Source: Aureivirga sp. CE67
GTDB lineage: Bacteria > Bacteroidota > Bacteroidia > Flavobacteriales > Flavobacteriaceae
Direction of reading: 5' to 3'
DNA length: 64,000 bases
Assembly: GCF_015767245.1 (NCBI RefSeq)
Contig: NZ_JADOTV010000008.1
Location: 62,001 to 126,000 of the forward strand
A program made the position numbers and the translations under genes. The notes under the pieces are model-generated. The model made no database searches, was not told the origin of the DNA, and saw only the letters and a program-made list of their open reading frames with translations. Of the stretch, positions 1-9,399 are shown one piece after another; position 1 is the stretch's first letter, and every line of letters begins with the position of its first letter.

Positions 1-287
1 GAAGAGTTTAAAACATGAGCAATACCATTTTCTTCTGAAACACCTCTGATTGCATCTACCTGATTTTTCATCAAAGCAATCAATGGAGAAACTACAATTG
101 CAGTTCCTTCTTGCATCAGTGCGGGTAATTGGTAACACATAGATTTACCACCCCCAGTTGGCATTATAACAAAAGTATTCTCTTTATTCAAAATACTTCT
201 AATTACTTCTTCTTGAAGACCTTTAAATTTAGAAAAACCAAAATATTTTTTTAAAGCCTTATGTATATCAATTTCCTGTCTATTCAT
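1..287 (-). CDS. recQ: ATP-dependent DNA helicase RecQ, N-terminal part (cut by window edge)
   Basis: Only the first ~95 codons are in the window; the gene runs off the left edge. Reading the minus strand from the ATG at 287 gives a RecQ-like start with the FGF-x-x-FKGLQEEVI motif (motif 0, adenine recognition), then Walker A MPTGGGKS and motif Ia with VVSPLIALMKNQV. RecQ is a 3'-5' superfamily 2 helicase in recombination and repair. It is divergent from kdsD, sharing the 288-370 spacer; the recQ-kdsD order is common in Flavobacteriia. Family assignment is confident. The C-terminal RQC and HRDC domains cannot be checked. Confidence 0.9.
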   Translation of the reverse strand, partial: MNRQEIDIHKALKKYFGFSKFKGLQEEVIRSILNKENTFVIMPTGGGKSMCYQLPALMQEGTAIVVSPLIALMKNQVDAIRGVSEENGIAHVLNS

Positions 288-311
288 TACTGTTTTTAAT
301 CTAATTTTAGA

Positions 312-319
312 TACCTTTG
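312..319 (+). promoter_or_regulatory. Bacteroidota-type -7 element for kdsD
   Basis: TACCTTTG matches the TAnnTTTG consensus and lies about 50 bp before the kdsD start in the divergent recQ/kdsD spacer. No clear -33 TTG is visible at the usual spacing. Confidence 0.5.
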
Positions 320-370
320 CATCAATGAAAGAAAATATATAATTTAATTATAAACTAAAATTTTAACCTT

Positions 371-1336
371 TTGGATAACAAAAATAACATTATTGCGAAT
401 GCTAAGCAAACAATTGCTATAGAAAGCAAAGCCATTGCGAATTTAAGTAATTTTATTAACTCTGACTTCGAAAAGGCTGTTAAATTTATATACGCATCAA
501 AGGGTAGAGTTATTGTGTCAGGTATCGGAAAAAGCGCAAACATTGCTACTAAGATAGTTGCGACTTTAAATTCGACTGGAACTCCTGCAATTTTTATGCA
601 TGCAGCAGATGCAATTCACGGTGATTTAGGAAATATACAAGAAGACGATGTAGTTATTTGCCTTTCTAAAAGTGGAAATACACCAGAAATAAAAGTTTTA
701 ATTCCTTTGATTAAAAACTACGGAAATAAAATTATTGCAATTACAGGAAATAAAGATTCTTTTTTAGGTACAAATGCTGATTTCACACTGAATACTTATG
801 TTGAAAAAGAAGCTTGTCCAAATAATCTTGCGCCTACAACAAGTACTACAGCTCAGTTAGTTATGGGAGATGCTCTTGCAGTTTGTCTTTTAAATTTAAA
901 AGAATTTTCTAGTCAAGATTTTGCAAAATATCATCCAGGAGGAGCTTTAGGAAAAAAATTATATTTAAGAGTTAGTGACTTAATTGCGAAGAACGAAGCT
1001 CCAAAAGTTTCTCCTGAAGATTCTATTCAAAAAGTAATTGTAGAAATTTCTCAAAAAAGACTTGGTACTACTGCTGTTATTGAAAATGATCAATTAATTG
1101 GAATCATAACAGATGGTGATATCAGAAGAATGTTAGAGAAAACTTCAGACTTTACTAATTTAACGGCTAGGGATATCATGAGTGAAAATCCTAGAACAAT
1201 TGAGAAGGATGCGATGGCAATTCAAGCTTTAGAAGAGATGGAATCTAATAATATCACGCAGATTTTAGTAAAGGAAAATGAAGAATATGTAGGAGTTGTT
1301 CACTTACATGATTTAATTAAAGAGGGAATATTTTAA
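371..1336 (+). CDS. kdsD: KpsF/GutQ family arabinose-5-phosphate isomerase
   Basis: This enzyme interconverts ribulose 5-phosphate and arabinose 5-phosphate, the first step towards Kdo of lipopolysaccharide. The 321-residue protein has the usual layout: an N-terminal SIS domain (residues ~30-180; sugar-phosphate motifs GIGKSANIATKI and LSKSGNTPE) and two C-terminal CBS domains (~200-320, with GIITDGDIRR). The start is a TTG at 371, forced by an in-frame stop at 356-358. It is followed after 2 bp by tatC and begins the four-gene run to lptB, linking Kdo synthesis with LPS transport. Family is certain; the exact substrate is inferred. Confidence 0.93.
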   Translation: MDNKNNIIANAKQTIAIESKAIANLSNFINSDFEKAVKFIYASKGRVIVSGIGKSANIATKIVATLNSTGTPAIFMHAADAIHGDLGNIQEDDVVICLSKSGNTPEIKVLIPLIKNYGNKIIAITGNKDSFLGTNADFTLNTYVEKEACPNNLAPTTSTTAQLVMGDALAVCLLNLKEFSSQDFAKYHPGGALGKKLYLRVSDLIAKNEAPKVSPEDSIQKVIVEISQKRLGTTAVIENDQLIGIITDGDIRRMLEKTSDFTNLTARDIMSENPRTIEKDAMAIQALEEMESNNITQILVKENEEYVGVVHLHDLIKEGIF

Positions 1337-1338
1337 TA

Positions 1339-2148
1339 ATGTCAGATCAAGCTAAAAAAAACATGTCATTTCTAGATCATCTAGAAGAATTAAGATGGCA
1401 TTTAATCCGTTCTACAATAGCAATTTTCATTGTTGCTACTGTAATTTTTATTTTCAGAACAGAAGTTTATGAGCAATTTTTATTTGCTCATTTACACAAT
1501 GATTTTCCAACTTACACTTGGTTATGCAAATTGAGTCAATTCTTTAATATTGAAAGTGAAATGTGCAATCTGAGTTTTGGAGCAGATAGTTTACAAAGTT
1601 TAAACCCTTCGGGGCAAATCATGAATGTAATCTGGACTTCTCTAATTTTAGGATTCATTGTTTCTTTCCCATATATTCTTTGGGAAATGTGGAAATTCAT
1701 TAGCCCAGGGTTACATGAAAATGAAAGAAAAAGATCAAGATTATTTATTTTTTCAGCTTCTGTACTTTTCTTTATCGGGGTATTATTTAGCTATTTTATT
1801 GTAGCACCTCTTTCAGTATATTTCTTTTATAGTTTCCAAATTACGGATTTTATTGAAAATAAATTCAGCTTCCAGTCGCATATTAGCTTAATTACAAGTA
1901 CACTTCTAGGAGTTTCACTTATGTTTGAACTTCCTGTAGTTATTTATTTCTTAAGTAAAATTGGACTTGTTACTCCTGAATTTTTAAGAAAATATAGAAA
2001 AATTGCAATTGTTTTGGTATTAGTTTTATCAGCAGTGATTACACCGCCAGATATTGCAAGTCAAATTATCGTTTCAATTCCTATTTTAATTTTATATGAA
2101 TTGAGTATTTATATTTCAAAAGTTGTAGTTAAAAATCAAAAATATTAA
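1339..2148 (+). CDS. tatC: Sec-independent protein translocase subunit TatC
   Basis: TatC is the multi-spanning inner-membrane receptor that binds twin-arginine signal peptides. The 269-residue protein opens with the diagnostic MSFLDHLEELRWHLIRS segment and has about six hydrophobic spans, including the conserved region around FPYILWEMWKFISPGLHENE (residues ~110-130) and a late ITPPD segment. There is an extra loop of ~40 residues after the first helix, as in other Bacteroidota TatC proteins. It lies 2 bp after kdsD and 2 bp before the AhpD-like gene, so it is very likely co-transcribed. No tatA/B gene lies nearby. Confidence 0.95.
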   Translation: MSDQAKKNMSFLDHLEELRWHLIRSTIAIFIVATVIFIFRTEVYEQFLFAHLHNDFPTYTWLCKLSQFFNIESEMCNLSFGADSLQSLNPSGQIMNVIWTSLILGFIVSFPYILWEMWKFISPGLHENERKRSRLFIFSASVLFFIGVLFSYFIVAPLSVYFFYSFQITDFIENKFSFQSHISLITSTLLGVSLMFELPVVIYFLSKIGLVTPEFLRKYRKIAIVLVLVLSAVITPPDIASQIIVSIPILILYELSIYISKVVVKNQKY

Positions 2149-2150
2149 AT

Positions 2151-2510
2151 ATGGCAGATGCAGTAAAAGAATTTAATGATTATCGTCAGAAAATGAACGA
2201 TAAAATTTTGAGTGAAGATAATAAAGTATTTAAAAGATTTTTTAACCTTGATACAAATGCCTTTAAAGAAGGTCATTTAGATGTAAAAACCAAAGAATTA
2301 CTTGGTTTAGTTGCATCTGTAGTATTAAGATGTGATGATTGTGTAAAATATCATCTAGAATCTTGTCATAAAGAAGGTTTTTATAAAGAACAAATTATGG
2401 AAGCATTATCTATTGCTACTTTAATTGGTGGTAGTATTGTAATTCCACATCTAAGAAGAGCCTATGAATTTTGGGAGATTTTAGAAGAAAATGCAAAAAA
2501 ATCAGAATAA
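2151..2510 (+). CDS. Carboxymuconolactone decarboxylase (AhpD-like) family protein
   Basis: A 119-residue all-helical protein of the AhpD-like fold. The signature CxxC followed by a histidine is visible as LRCDDCVKYHLESCHKEG (residues ~61-78), the redox motif of peroxidase-type members. The region ALSIATLIGGSIVIPHLRRA matches the family's second half. It sits between tatC and lptB with a 2-bp gap upstream and 29 bp downstream. A thiol-disulfide or peroxide-related role is inferred from the family; the substrate cannot be read from sequence. Confidence 0.85.
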   Translation: MADAVKEFNDYRQKMNDKILSEDNKVFKRFFNLDTNAFKEGHLDVKTKELLGLVASVVLRCDDCVKYHLESCHKEGFYKEQIMEALSIATLIGGSIVIPHLRRAYEFWEILEENAKKSE

Positions 2511-2539
2511 AATTAGTTTTTCAACGTTAGCGTGAATAT

Positions 2540-3280
2540 ATGATATTAAGAGCAGACAACATAATAAAAAAATACGGAAGTCGAACTGTTGTTAAAGGAA
2601 TTTCTGTAGAAGTAAGACAAGGTGAAATTATTGGTCTTTTAGGGCCTAATGGTGCTGGAAAAACAACTTCATTCTATATGATTGTTGGAATGATTGAACC
2701 AAATGATGGTCACATTTATCTTGATGATACAGAAATTACAAAATTCCCGATGTACAAAAGAGCACAGCAAGGAATTGGTTACTTAGCACAAGAAGCATCT
2801 GTATTCAGAAAATTAAGTGTGGAAGATAATATCATGTCAGTGCTTCAGTTTACTTATAAAACTAAAAAAGAACAAAAAGAAAAACTAGAAGAATTGATCA
2901 GTGAATTTAGTCTTGGTCATGTTAGAAAAAATAGAGGAGATTTATTATCTGGAGGAGAAAGAAGAAGAACCGAGATTGCAAGATGTTTGGCTTCAAATCC
3001 TAATTTTATCTTATTAGATGAGCCTTTTGCGGGTGTAGATCCAATTGCCGTAGAGGATATTCAGCATATTGTAGCCAAATTGAAAGATAAAAACATTGGA
3101 ATCTTAATTACAGACCACGATGTTCAGGCGACTCTAGCAATTACAGATAAAACTTACTTAATGTTCGAAGGAGGAATCTTAAAAGAAGGAACTCCACAAG
3201 AACTTGCAGATGATGAAACTGTTCGAAAAGTTTATCTTGGAGAAAGTTTTATTTTACAAGAAAACAAATTTAAAAAATAA
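2540..3280 (+). CDS. lptB: LPS export ABC transporter ATP-binding protein LptB
   Basis: LptB powers extraction of lipopolysaccharide from the inner membrane through LptFG. The 246-residue ATPase shows Walker A GPNGAGKTT (~residues 34-42), a Q-loop at GYLAQEASVFRKL, ABC signature LSGGERRRTEIARCLA, Walker B FILLDEPFAGVDPIAV and switch histidine LITDHDV. The stretch with PMYKRAQQGIGYLAQEASVFRKL is typical of LptB rather than generic importers. It is last in the kdsD-tatC-AhpD-lptB run and ends just before a strong hairpin terminator. Confidence 0.95.
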   Translation: MILRADNIIKKYGSRTVVKGISVEVRQGEIIGLLGPNGAGKTTSFYMIVGMIEPNDGHIYLDDTEITKFPMYKRAQQGIGYLAQEASVFRKLSVEDNIMSVLQFTYKTKKEQKEKLEELISEFSLGHVRKNRGDLLSGGERRRTEIARCLASNPNFILLDEPFAGVDPIAVEDIQHIVAKLKDKNIGILITDHDVQATLAITDKTYLMFEGGILKEGTPQELADDETVRKVYLGESFILQENKFKK

Positions 3281-3285
3281 GAAAA

Positions 3286-3323
3286 CAAAAGCCATTTCAA
3301 ATCTGAAATGGCTTTTGTTTTTT
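3286..3323. terminator. Bidirectional hairpin terminator between lptB and the metallo-hydrolase gene
   Basis: A perfect 14-bp stem (3286-3299 with 3304-3317), 4-nt loop, T-run at 3318-3324 on the + strand and an A-rich flank before it, so it can serve both convergent genes. Confidence 0.9.
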
Positions 3324-4126
3324 TATCTCTTTAAGTTTTTAATATTCCCTAAATGAATATCTCTCATCGCAATAGGATTAGGAAATTTTTCTAAAAATTT
3401 GAGATCAAAATTCTTCCCATGATAAACATTTTGTTCCAACATTTCTAAGTATTCATTTTGAAGTTTTATTCGTTCTAAAATTTCTTCTTTGCTTGTAGAA
3501 TAGTCTCCGTGTCCGACTATGATATAATTTAAATCTTCATTTCCAATAATCATTTCAAACAAAGACATTGATTTTTTATAATCTTCTAAATTATCATCAA
3601 TTACAGGAATTTCTATGTTACTCAAATAATCTCCTGTAATTAAAACTTTAAATGATTTTAAAAGGAAAGCTCCGCTATCTATCGTATGTCCTGGAGTTAG
3701 TAATCCATTTATTTTTGAACTTTTAAAATCAAAAATTTGTTCATTTTCTTTAATCAAATTTGATGGAACAGGATATGACAGTTCGTAGTTTCTTTGAATG
3801 TAAAAACTTTGCTCAAAAGCTTCTAAATCATACAAAGCTTTCTTTATATTTCTTTTGGTTAAAAAAGCTTCTGTGGTAATTAATTCATCATAATTAAAAG
3901 CATTCACACCCACAATATGATCATAATCTGCATGTGTTATCAGGATAACTAGTTTCTTGCCACCTCTCCTCTCTTCTACTTTTTTATGAATAAAATTTAT
4001 TTCTTCTGGAAGATAATTTGGATCTACTAAAAATATTGTTTCGTCTGAATCAATTAATGTTGAAGTTGTTCGATATAAACTACTTTCAAAAATGATAATA
4101 TCTTTCGTTTCTAATTGTATTTTCAT
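3323..4126 (-). CDS. MBL-fold metallo-hydrolase
   Basis: A 267-residue metallo-beta-lactamase-fold protein. Visible metal-ligand motifs are ITHADYDHIVG (residues ~80-90), LTPGHTIDSGAF (~145-156), ITGDYLSN (~165) and IVGHGDYS (~203). The first motif reads HxDxDH, not the usual HxHxDH, so one zinc ligand may be replaced. The protein is cytoplasmic, with no signal peptide. It is 17 bp downstream of the DoxX-like gene and probably shares its promoter. Substrate unknown; hydrolysis of a thioester, lactone or similar bond is the family range. Confidence 0.85.
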   Translation of the reverse strand: MKIQLETKDIIIFESSLYRTTSTLIDSDETIFLVDPNYLPEEINFIHKKVEERRGGKKLVILITHADYDHIVGVNAFNYDELITTEAFLTKRNIKKALYDLEAFEQSFYIQRNYELSYPVPSNLIKENEQIFDFKSSKINGLLTPGHTIDSGAFLLKSFKVLITGDYLSNIEIPVIDDNLEDYKKSMSLFEMIIGNEDLNYIIVGHGDYSTSKEEILERIKLQNEYLEMLEQNVYHGKNFDLKFLEKFPNPIAMRDIHLGNIKNLKR

Positions 4127-4143
4127 ACATTAAAAATACAAAA

Positions 4144-4596
4144 CTAATTTTTCTTGAAAGAAGTCTTTGCAATCACAATTGCAGCACTGATAATTACAAA
4201 ATTCTTAAAAATATACTGTCCTTCTAGCGAAAGTGCATATGGAAAACGTGTGAAAACAATAGATGGAAAAAGGAAAATTGGAGTCAGTGTTCCAAGCATT
4301 TGAATATTAAGTAAAACCAGAGTTTGTTTTAAATATTTTGGTATAAACATTCCTAACCCAATAACAACTTCTAAAATAGCCAATCCGTAACGAATAGAAT
4401 TTGCTGAAAACAGATGAAAAGTCAATTTATCAATTGTATTTATTGCTAAATCTTGTGCTGGACTCATTCCGTCAAAAAACTTTAAAGCTCCAAACCAAAT
4501 AAAAATAAATCCAATACTATATCTTAATAATTTTGTTCCGTTTACTTTGTATAATTCTCCTAAAAATTTTGTTTTCAAATCTGTTACTGTCTTCAT
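4144..4596 (-). CDS. DoxX-like integral membrane protein
   Basis: A 150-residue protein with about four hydrophobic helices. The first contains the DoxX/YkgB-type motif GFIFIWFGALKFF followed by the polar DGMSPAQDLAINTIDKLT segment. It is the first gene of a two-gene unit with the metallo-hydrolase and has a good -7 element 22 bp upstream. DoxX relatives are small membrane proteins of poorly defined redox or transport role; no specific function can be assigned. Confidence 0.7.
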   Translation of the reverse strand: MKTVTDLKTKFLGELYKVNGTKLLRYSIGFIFIWFGALKFFDGMSPAQDLAINTIDKLTFHLFSANSIRYGLAILEVVIGLGMFIPKYLKQTLVLLNIQMLGTLTPIFLFPSIVFTRFPYALSLEGQYIFKNFVIISAAIVIAKTSFKKN

Positions 4597-4617
4597 GTTT
4601 TATCGGGGTTAGGTTTG

Positions 4618-4625
4618 CAAATATA
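4618..4625 (-). promoter_or_regulatory. -7 element for the DoxX/MBL unit
   Basis: On the minus strand this reads TATATTTG, an exact TAnnTTTG match, 22 bp before the DoxX ATG. Directly next to it, 4610-4617 reads TAGGTTTG on the + strand, so the spacer may fire in both directions. The rest of the spacer, to the HTTM gene at 4929, is AT-rich with no gene seen. Confidence 0.55.
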
Positions 4626-4928
4626 TTTCTTTATTTTAAATCAATCTAAATAATAATTATTTTATTTCTTTGCAAAGTATAGAAAAAAGGATGCCAAGAA
4701 TTGAAGCGATTTTTATTTTAACATTATTAAAAAGTTATAGAAATCCTTGAAAAAAGTAAACAACAACCTTAAAACTCTGGCAATAAAGAATTAAAAAACT
4801 TTTCAAAATAAATAATTTTAACATTCTTATTTTTTTGCATTTGCATGATAATTGTTTTCTGATAAAATGAAAAGTTTAACTATTTTTACGATTCGATAAT
4901 TAATAAGATTTAAACCAAATAAATTAAA

Positions 4929-6263
4929 ATGAAATTGAATAATTTTTTATTTAAAAATATAGACAACAGTGCACTTGTTGTTTTCAGAATTATTTTCGGT
5001 CTATTGATTTTCTTAGAATCTGTTGGTTCCTGTTTTACAGGTTGGATTCAAAGAACGATGATAGAGCCTAAATTCACTTTCAACTTCATTGGTTTAGATT
5101 TCTTACAGCCTCTAGATGGTTACTGGATGTATGTTTACTACTGTGTTATGGGAGTTTTCGGACTTTTTGTAATGTTGGGTTATAGATATCGTTTAGGAAT
5201 AATAGCTTTCACTGTAATGTGGTCTGGAGTATATTTTATGCAAAAAGCATCTTATAACAATCACTATTTCCTATTAGTTCTTTTAAGTGCAATTATGTGT
5301 TTTTTACCAGCAAATAATTATGCTTCGTTGGATGCAAAACACGGAAGAGTCAAAAAATCTATTTCAATTCCTAATTGGGCAAAATGGATTTTAATTCTTC
5401 AAATGTGGATTGTTTACACCTATGGAGCTTTACAAAAATTATATCCAGATTGGTTAGACGGAACATTTACAGGTTTACTATTATCAGGAAAAGCTAGACA
5501 GCTACCATTTATGGCTGATTTATTAAAAGATCATTCTTTTCATTTATTTATTGCTTATTCTGGGATTTTCTATGACTTATTAATTATCCCGCTTTTACTT
5601 TGGAGAAGAACAAGAATTTATGCTTTTGGAGCTTCTTTTATTTTCCATTTATTCAATTCATTTGTGTTTCATGTAGGAATTTTCCCATATTTATCGTTAG
5701 CATTTTCGTTATTTTTCTTTGATGCAAAAACTGTTCGCAACATCTTCTTAAAGAAAAAAGAATTATATACTGAAGACACTGTTTCTGTTCCATCAAATGG
5801 CGGAATGATAAAATCTATATTTGTTACTTATTTAGTTGTTCAAGTATTACTTCCTGTGAGAAATTTAGCAATTCAAGATTCTGTTTTCTGGACAGAAGAG
5901 GGACATAGAATGAGTTGGAGAATGATGCTTAGATCAAAATCTGGTTACATAAAGTTTAAAATAAAAAATAACGATACTGGAGAAGAAACTAAAGTAAATC
6001 TTGATGATTACCTATCTAAAAAACAACGCAGAATGATTGCAACAAAACCAGATGTTATATGGCAATTTGTACAACGATTAAAAAAAGAGCATAAAGGTGA
6101 AAATATATCTATTTATGCTGACGGAAAAGTGAGCTTAAACGGTAGACCTTTCCAAAGATTGGTTAATCCTGAAATTGATTTGACAAAAGTTAAATGGAAT
6201 TATTTTGGCCATGAAGATTGGCTGATGCCTTTTAAAGGTTGGGAAAAAAAAGAAAAAAGATAA
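4929..6263 (+). CDS. HTTM-domain membrane protein (vitamin K-dependent carboxylase-like)
   Basis: A 444-residue protein with an N-terminal multi-helix membrane domain (~residues 10-270) and a soluble C-terminal part (~310-444). The membrane half carries the horizontally transferred transmembrane (HTTM) features: an early FRIIFGLLIFLESVGS helix, YNNHYFLLVLLSAIMCFLPAN and the conserved YTYGALQKLYPDWLDG stretch; the soluble half has MSWRMMLRSKSG. These resemble gamma-glutamyl carboxylase relatives. Bacterial HTTM proteins have no settled function. The gene stands alone, with the divergent DoxX gene upstream. Confidence 0.85.
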   Translation: MKLNNFLFKNIDNSALVVFRIIFGLLIFLESVGSCFTGWIQRTMIEPKFTFNFIGLDFLQPLDGYWMYVYYCVMGVFGLFVMLGYRYRLGIIAFTVMWSGVYFMQKASYNNHYFLLVLLSAIMCFLPANNYASLDAKHGRVKKSISIPNWAKWILILQMWIVYTYGALQKLYPDWLDGTFTGLLLSGKARQLPFMADLLKDHSFHLFIAYSGIFYDLLIIPLLLWRRTRIYAFGASFIFHLFNSFVFHVGIFPYLSLAFSLFFFDAKTVRNIFLKKKELYTEDTVSVPSNGGMIKSIFVTYLVVQVLLPVRNLAIQDSVFWTEEGHRMSWRMMLRSKSGYIKFKIKNNDTGEETKVNLDDYLSKKQRRMIATKPDVIWQFVQRLKKEHKGENISIYADGKVSLNGRPFQRLVNPEIDLTKVKWNYFGHEDWLMPFKGWEKKEKR

Positions 6264-6456
6264 TTCAGTATTTTATACAAAATTTTACACTTTTTAAAAT
6301 ATTTAACACTTTTTTAGGAAAATGTTTTGATAAAATAAAATATTTATCTAGTTTAGTGTGCGAAATAATCAACCCCTTTAGATTTATTAAACAAGTTGTT
6401 ATACTTGGTTGTTTTTTTTTAAGATTATTAATAACACATCAAAAAATAAAATAAAG

Positions 6457-6717
6457 ATGATCTTATTAAAAACATTTAAAAGCAAAGAAAAACTAATTTG
6501 TCTTCAAAATGAAATTGAAGCTAGTGGGATTTTAACTTTAGTTAAAACCTATGATAGTTCTAATGTATATAAGTATCACTTATTTGTACAAAAGGAGAAG
6601 TATGCTCAAGCGTATAAGAAATTACAATTATTTGATTTCAAATCCACTAGTTTGAGAAATAAAAATAAAAAAATATCCATATCCAATACACTTTCAAATC
6701 TCTTTAATTTTAAATAG
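6457..6717 (+). CDS. Small hypothetical protein, DUF2007-like
   Basis: I choose the ATG at 6457 (86 residues) over an upstream in-frame TTG at 6409, because the extra codons are low-complexity poly-T. The protein begins MILLKTFKSKEKLICLQNEI and contains SGILTLVKTYDSSN and a VQKEKYAQAYKKL segment. This resembles the small DUF2007 domain (one beta-alpha-beta unit) seen in many Bacteroidota. The family match is tentative. The C-terminus is basic and asparagine-rich. Confidence 0.5.
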   Translation: MILLKTFKSKEKLICLQNEIEASGILTLVKTYDSSNVYKYHLFVQKEKYAQAYKKLQLFDFKSTSLRNKNKKISISNTLSNLFNFK

Positions 6718-6886
6718 AAGTATAAATTCTTATGAAGAATAATTTCTTCTTGATGTGTACTATAACAATAATTGAATGTAATTATAATTATCTTTTATAT
6801 TAGAATTAGATAAATTCTTATTTTTATAATGCCCCCTTTTTAAACTTTTCTTTACAAGCATTTTAAATTATATATTTATCTAAACA

Positions 6887-6923
6887 AAAAAGCCAGAAGT
6901 GTAAAAACTTCTGGCTTTTTATT
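6887..6923. terminator. Bidirectional hairpin terminator after acn
   Basis: Perfect 14-bp stem (6887-6900 with 6907-6920) around a 6-nt loop, A-rich on one side and T-rich on the other. It ends the leftward acn transcript and could stop rightward transcription as well. Confidence 0.85.
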
Positions 6924-6945
6924 TTATGATTAAAAACTCTAAATA

Positions 6946-9210
6946 TTAGTTATTTTGAGCTTTAATTAAGTTTAATGCAGAACCAGCTTTAAACCACTCA
7001 ATTTGTTGAGCGTTGTAAGTGTGGTTTAACATGATTGTATCTTTTGATCCATCAGCATGCTCAACTTCTAAAGTTAATTGCTTGTTTGGAGCAAAATCAA
7101 CTAAATCAACAAAGTTGAAAGTATCATCTTCTTTAATTAAATCATAATCTGCTTCGTTAGCAAATGTAAGACCTAACATACCTTGTTTCTTTAAGTTAGT
7201 TTCGTGAATTCTTGCGAAAGATTTTACGATTACAGCAGCAACACCTAAGTGACGAGGCTCCATTGCAGCGTGCTCTCTTGAAGAACCCTCACCATAGTTT
7301 TGATCTCCAATTACAACTGAAGGTACTCCAGCAGCTTTATATGCTCTAGCTGTAGCAGGAACTTCCCCTAATTCTCCAGTTAACTGATTCTTAACTTTGT
7401 TTGTAGCTCCACCGAAAGCATTTACAGCTCCGATTAAACAGTTGTTAGAAATATTATCTAAGTGACCTCTAAAACGTAACCATGGTCCAGCCATAGAAAT
7501 GTGGTCAGTAGTACACTTACCTTGCGCTTTAATTAATAATTTAGCTCCTGTAATATTCTCACCGTCCCAAGGTTTGAATGGAGTTAATAATTGTAAACGC
7601 TCAGAAGTTGGAGAAACACTTACTTCCACACTAGAACCATCTGCTTCTGGTGCTTGGTATCCTGGGTCTTCAACATCAAATCCTTTTGGAGGTAATTCCC
7701 ATCCTGTTGGCTCGTCTAATTTTACTTCTTCTCCATTTTCGTTTAAGATAGTGTCCGTCATTGGATTGAAATCTAAACGACCAGAGATAGCAATTGCAGC
7801 TACCATTTCTGGAGACGCTACGAATGCGTGTGTATTTGGGTTTCCATCAGCTCTCTTAGAGAAGTTTCTGTTGAATGAGTGGATAATAGAGTTTTTCTCT
7901 TGCTTATCTGCTCCTTCTCTAGCCCATTGTCCAATACATGGTCCGCAAGCATTTGTAAAGATTTTAGCATTTAAATCTTCGAAAGTCTTGATGAATCCAT
8001 CTCTTTCAATAGTATATCTTACTTGCTCAGAACCTGGGTTGATTCCAAACTCAGCTTTTGTCTTTAAGTTTTTCTCAACAGCTTGCTTTGCAATAGAAGC
8101 AGCTCTTGAAATATCCTCATAAGAAGAGTTTGTACAAGATCCGATTAATCCCCACTCTACAGCTAATGGCCATTCGTTATCAATAGCAACATTTTTCATT
8201 TCAGAAACTGGTGTAGCTCTATCCGGAGTAAAAGGTCCATTGATGTGTGGCTCTAAAGTATCTAAGTTGATCTCGATTACTTCATCAAAGTATTTTTCTG
8301 GTTCAGCATACACTTCATCATCTCCTGTTAAGTAAGAAGCGATTTCGTTTGCAGCATCCGCAACACCATCACGTCCAGTAGCACGTAAATAACGCTCCAT
8401 AGACTCATCATATCCGAAAGTTGAAGTTGTAGCTCCTACTTCAGCTCCCATATTACAGATTGTTCCTTTTCCTGTACAAGATAAAGACTTAGCTCCTTCT
8501 CCGAAATACTCGATGATTGCTCCAGTTCCTCCTTTTACAGTCAAGATTCCTGCTACTTTTAAGATAATATCTTTAGGTGCAGTCCATCCGTTTAATTTTC
8601 CTGTTAATTTAACTCCAATTAACTTAGGGAATTTAAGCTCCCAAGGCATACCTGCCATTACATCTACAGCATCAGCTCCTCCAACACCAATAGCAACCAT
8701 TCCTAATCCTCCAGCATTTACTGTGTGAGAATCCGTTCCGATCATCATTCCTCCTGGGAATGCATAGTTCTCTAATACTACTTGGTGAATAATTCCAGCT
8801 CCTGGCTTCCAGAATCCAATTCCATATTTATTTGATACAGAAGATAAAAAGTCAAAAACCTCGTGGCTTGTGTGCTTAGCATTCTCTAAATCTGTTTTAG
8901 CTCCTACTTTTGCTTGGATCAAGTGATCACAGTGAACAGTAGTTGGAACTGCAACTTTTTCTTTTCCAGCTTGCATAAACTGTAATAATGCCATCTGCGC
9001 AGTCGCATCTTGACAAGCAATTCTATCTGGCGCAAAATCTACATAGTCTGCTCCTCTTTTAAAAGCTGTTGAAGCTTTTCCATCCCAAAGGTGATTATAT
9101 AATGTCTTCTCAGCAAGAGTTAATGGTCTACCTACAACCTCACGAGCAGCATCTACTCTCTCGGCCATCCTAGCATAGACACCCTTTATCATTTCAATAT
9201 CAAATGCCAT
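6946..9210 (-). CDS. acn: Aconitate hydratase
   Basis: Aconitase isomerises citrate to isocitrate in the TCA cycle with a [4Fe-4S] cluster. The 754-residue protein is of the length and type of mitochondrial aconitase. Seen are the substrate-site [20 protein letters not shown] motif, cluster cysteines in [12 protein letters not shown] and [10 protein letters not shown], and the C-terminal swivel-domain motif [22 protein letters not shown] with the catalytic serine. It is monocistronic: a terminator lies after it and RNase P RNA upstream. A TACCTTCG element, one base off the -7 consensus, is visible ~40 bp before the start. With sucC nearby, this is a housekeeping carbon-metabolism stretch. Confidence 0.97.
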   Translation of the reverse strand: MAFDIEMIKGVYARMAERVDAAREVVGRPLTLAEKTLYNHLWDGKASTAFKRGADYVDFAPDRIACQDATAQMALLQFMQAGKEKVAVPTTVHCDHLIQAKVGAKTDLENAKHTSHEVFDFLSSVSNKYGIGFWKPGAGIIHQVVLENYAFPGGMMIGTDSHTVNAGGLGMVAIGVGGADAVDVMAGMPWELKFPKLIGVKLTGKLNGWTAPKDIILKVAGILTVKGGTGAIIEYFGEGAKSLSCTGKGTICNMGAEVGATTSTFGYDESMERYLRATGRDGVADAANEIASYLTGDDEVYAEPEKYFDEVIEINLDTLEPHINGPFTPDRATPVSEMKNVAIDNEWPLAVEWGLIGSCTNSSYEDISRAASIAKQAVEKNLKTKAEFGINPGSEQVRYTIERDGFIKTFEDLNAKIFTNACGPCIGQWAREGADKQEKNSIIHSFNRNFSKRADGNPNTHAFVASPEMVAAIAISGRLDFNPMTDTILNENGEEVKLDEPTGWELPPKGFDVEDPGYQAPEADGSSVEVSVSPTSERLQLLTPFKPWDGENITGAKLLIKAQGKCTTDHISMAGPWLRFRGHLDNISNNCLIGAVNAFGGATNKVKNQLTGELGEVPATARAYKAAGVPSVVIGDQNYGEGSSREHAAMEPRHLGVAAVIVKSFARIHETNLKKQGMLGLTFANEADYDLIKEDDTFNFVDLVDFAPNKQLTLEVEHADGSKDTIMLNHTYNAQQIEWFKAGSALNLIKAQNN

Positions 9211-9361
9211 AATAAAAAATTGTTTTAGTTTTTCAGTTATAAGATGCGAAGGTACGAAATATTGAGGATTTTTAAAAGATTCTTAGCGAGAGGTTAATTT
9301 CCTTAGTTTATTTTTATCAAAACATTTATTAAACACACCGCATTTCACGTATTAACAAAAA

Positions 9362-9392
9362 AAAATGTGTTTTTTTATCAAAAACACATTTT
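9362..9392 (-). terminator. rnpB terminator
   Basis: A 12-bp perfect stem (9362-9373 with 9381-9392) directly after the RNase P RNA, followed on the minus strand by a T-rich run. Confidence 0.75.
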
Positions 9393-9399
9393 AAAATTA

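Noticed and set aside
4676-4928. AAAAAAGGATGCC near 4685 as another copy of the lpxD-flank repeat
   Set aside because: Only a dozen bases agree and the palindromic arms are absent.
6239-6454. 71-codon frame overlapping the HTTM gene end
   Set aside because: Phe/Ile/Lys-rich low-complexity translation of AT-rich spacer, overlapping a real gene; no motif.
7499-8122. 207-codon open frame on the + strand
   Set aside because: Antisense shadow of aconitase, whose reading is certain; composition is atypical for a real protein.
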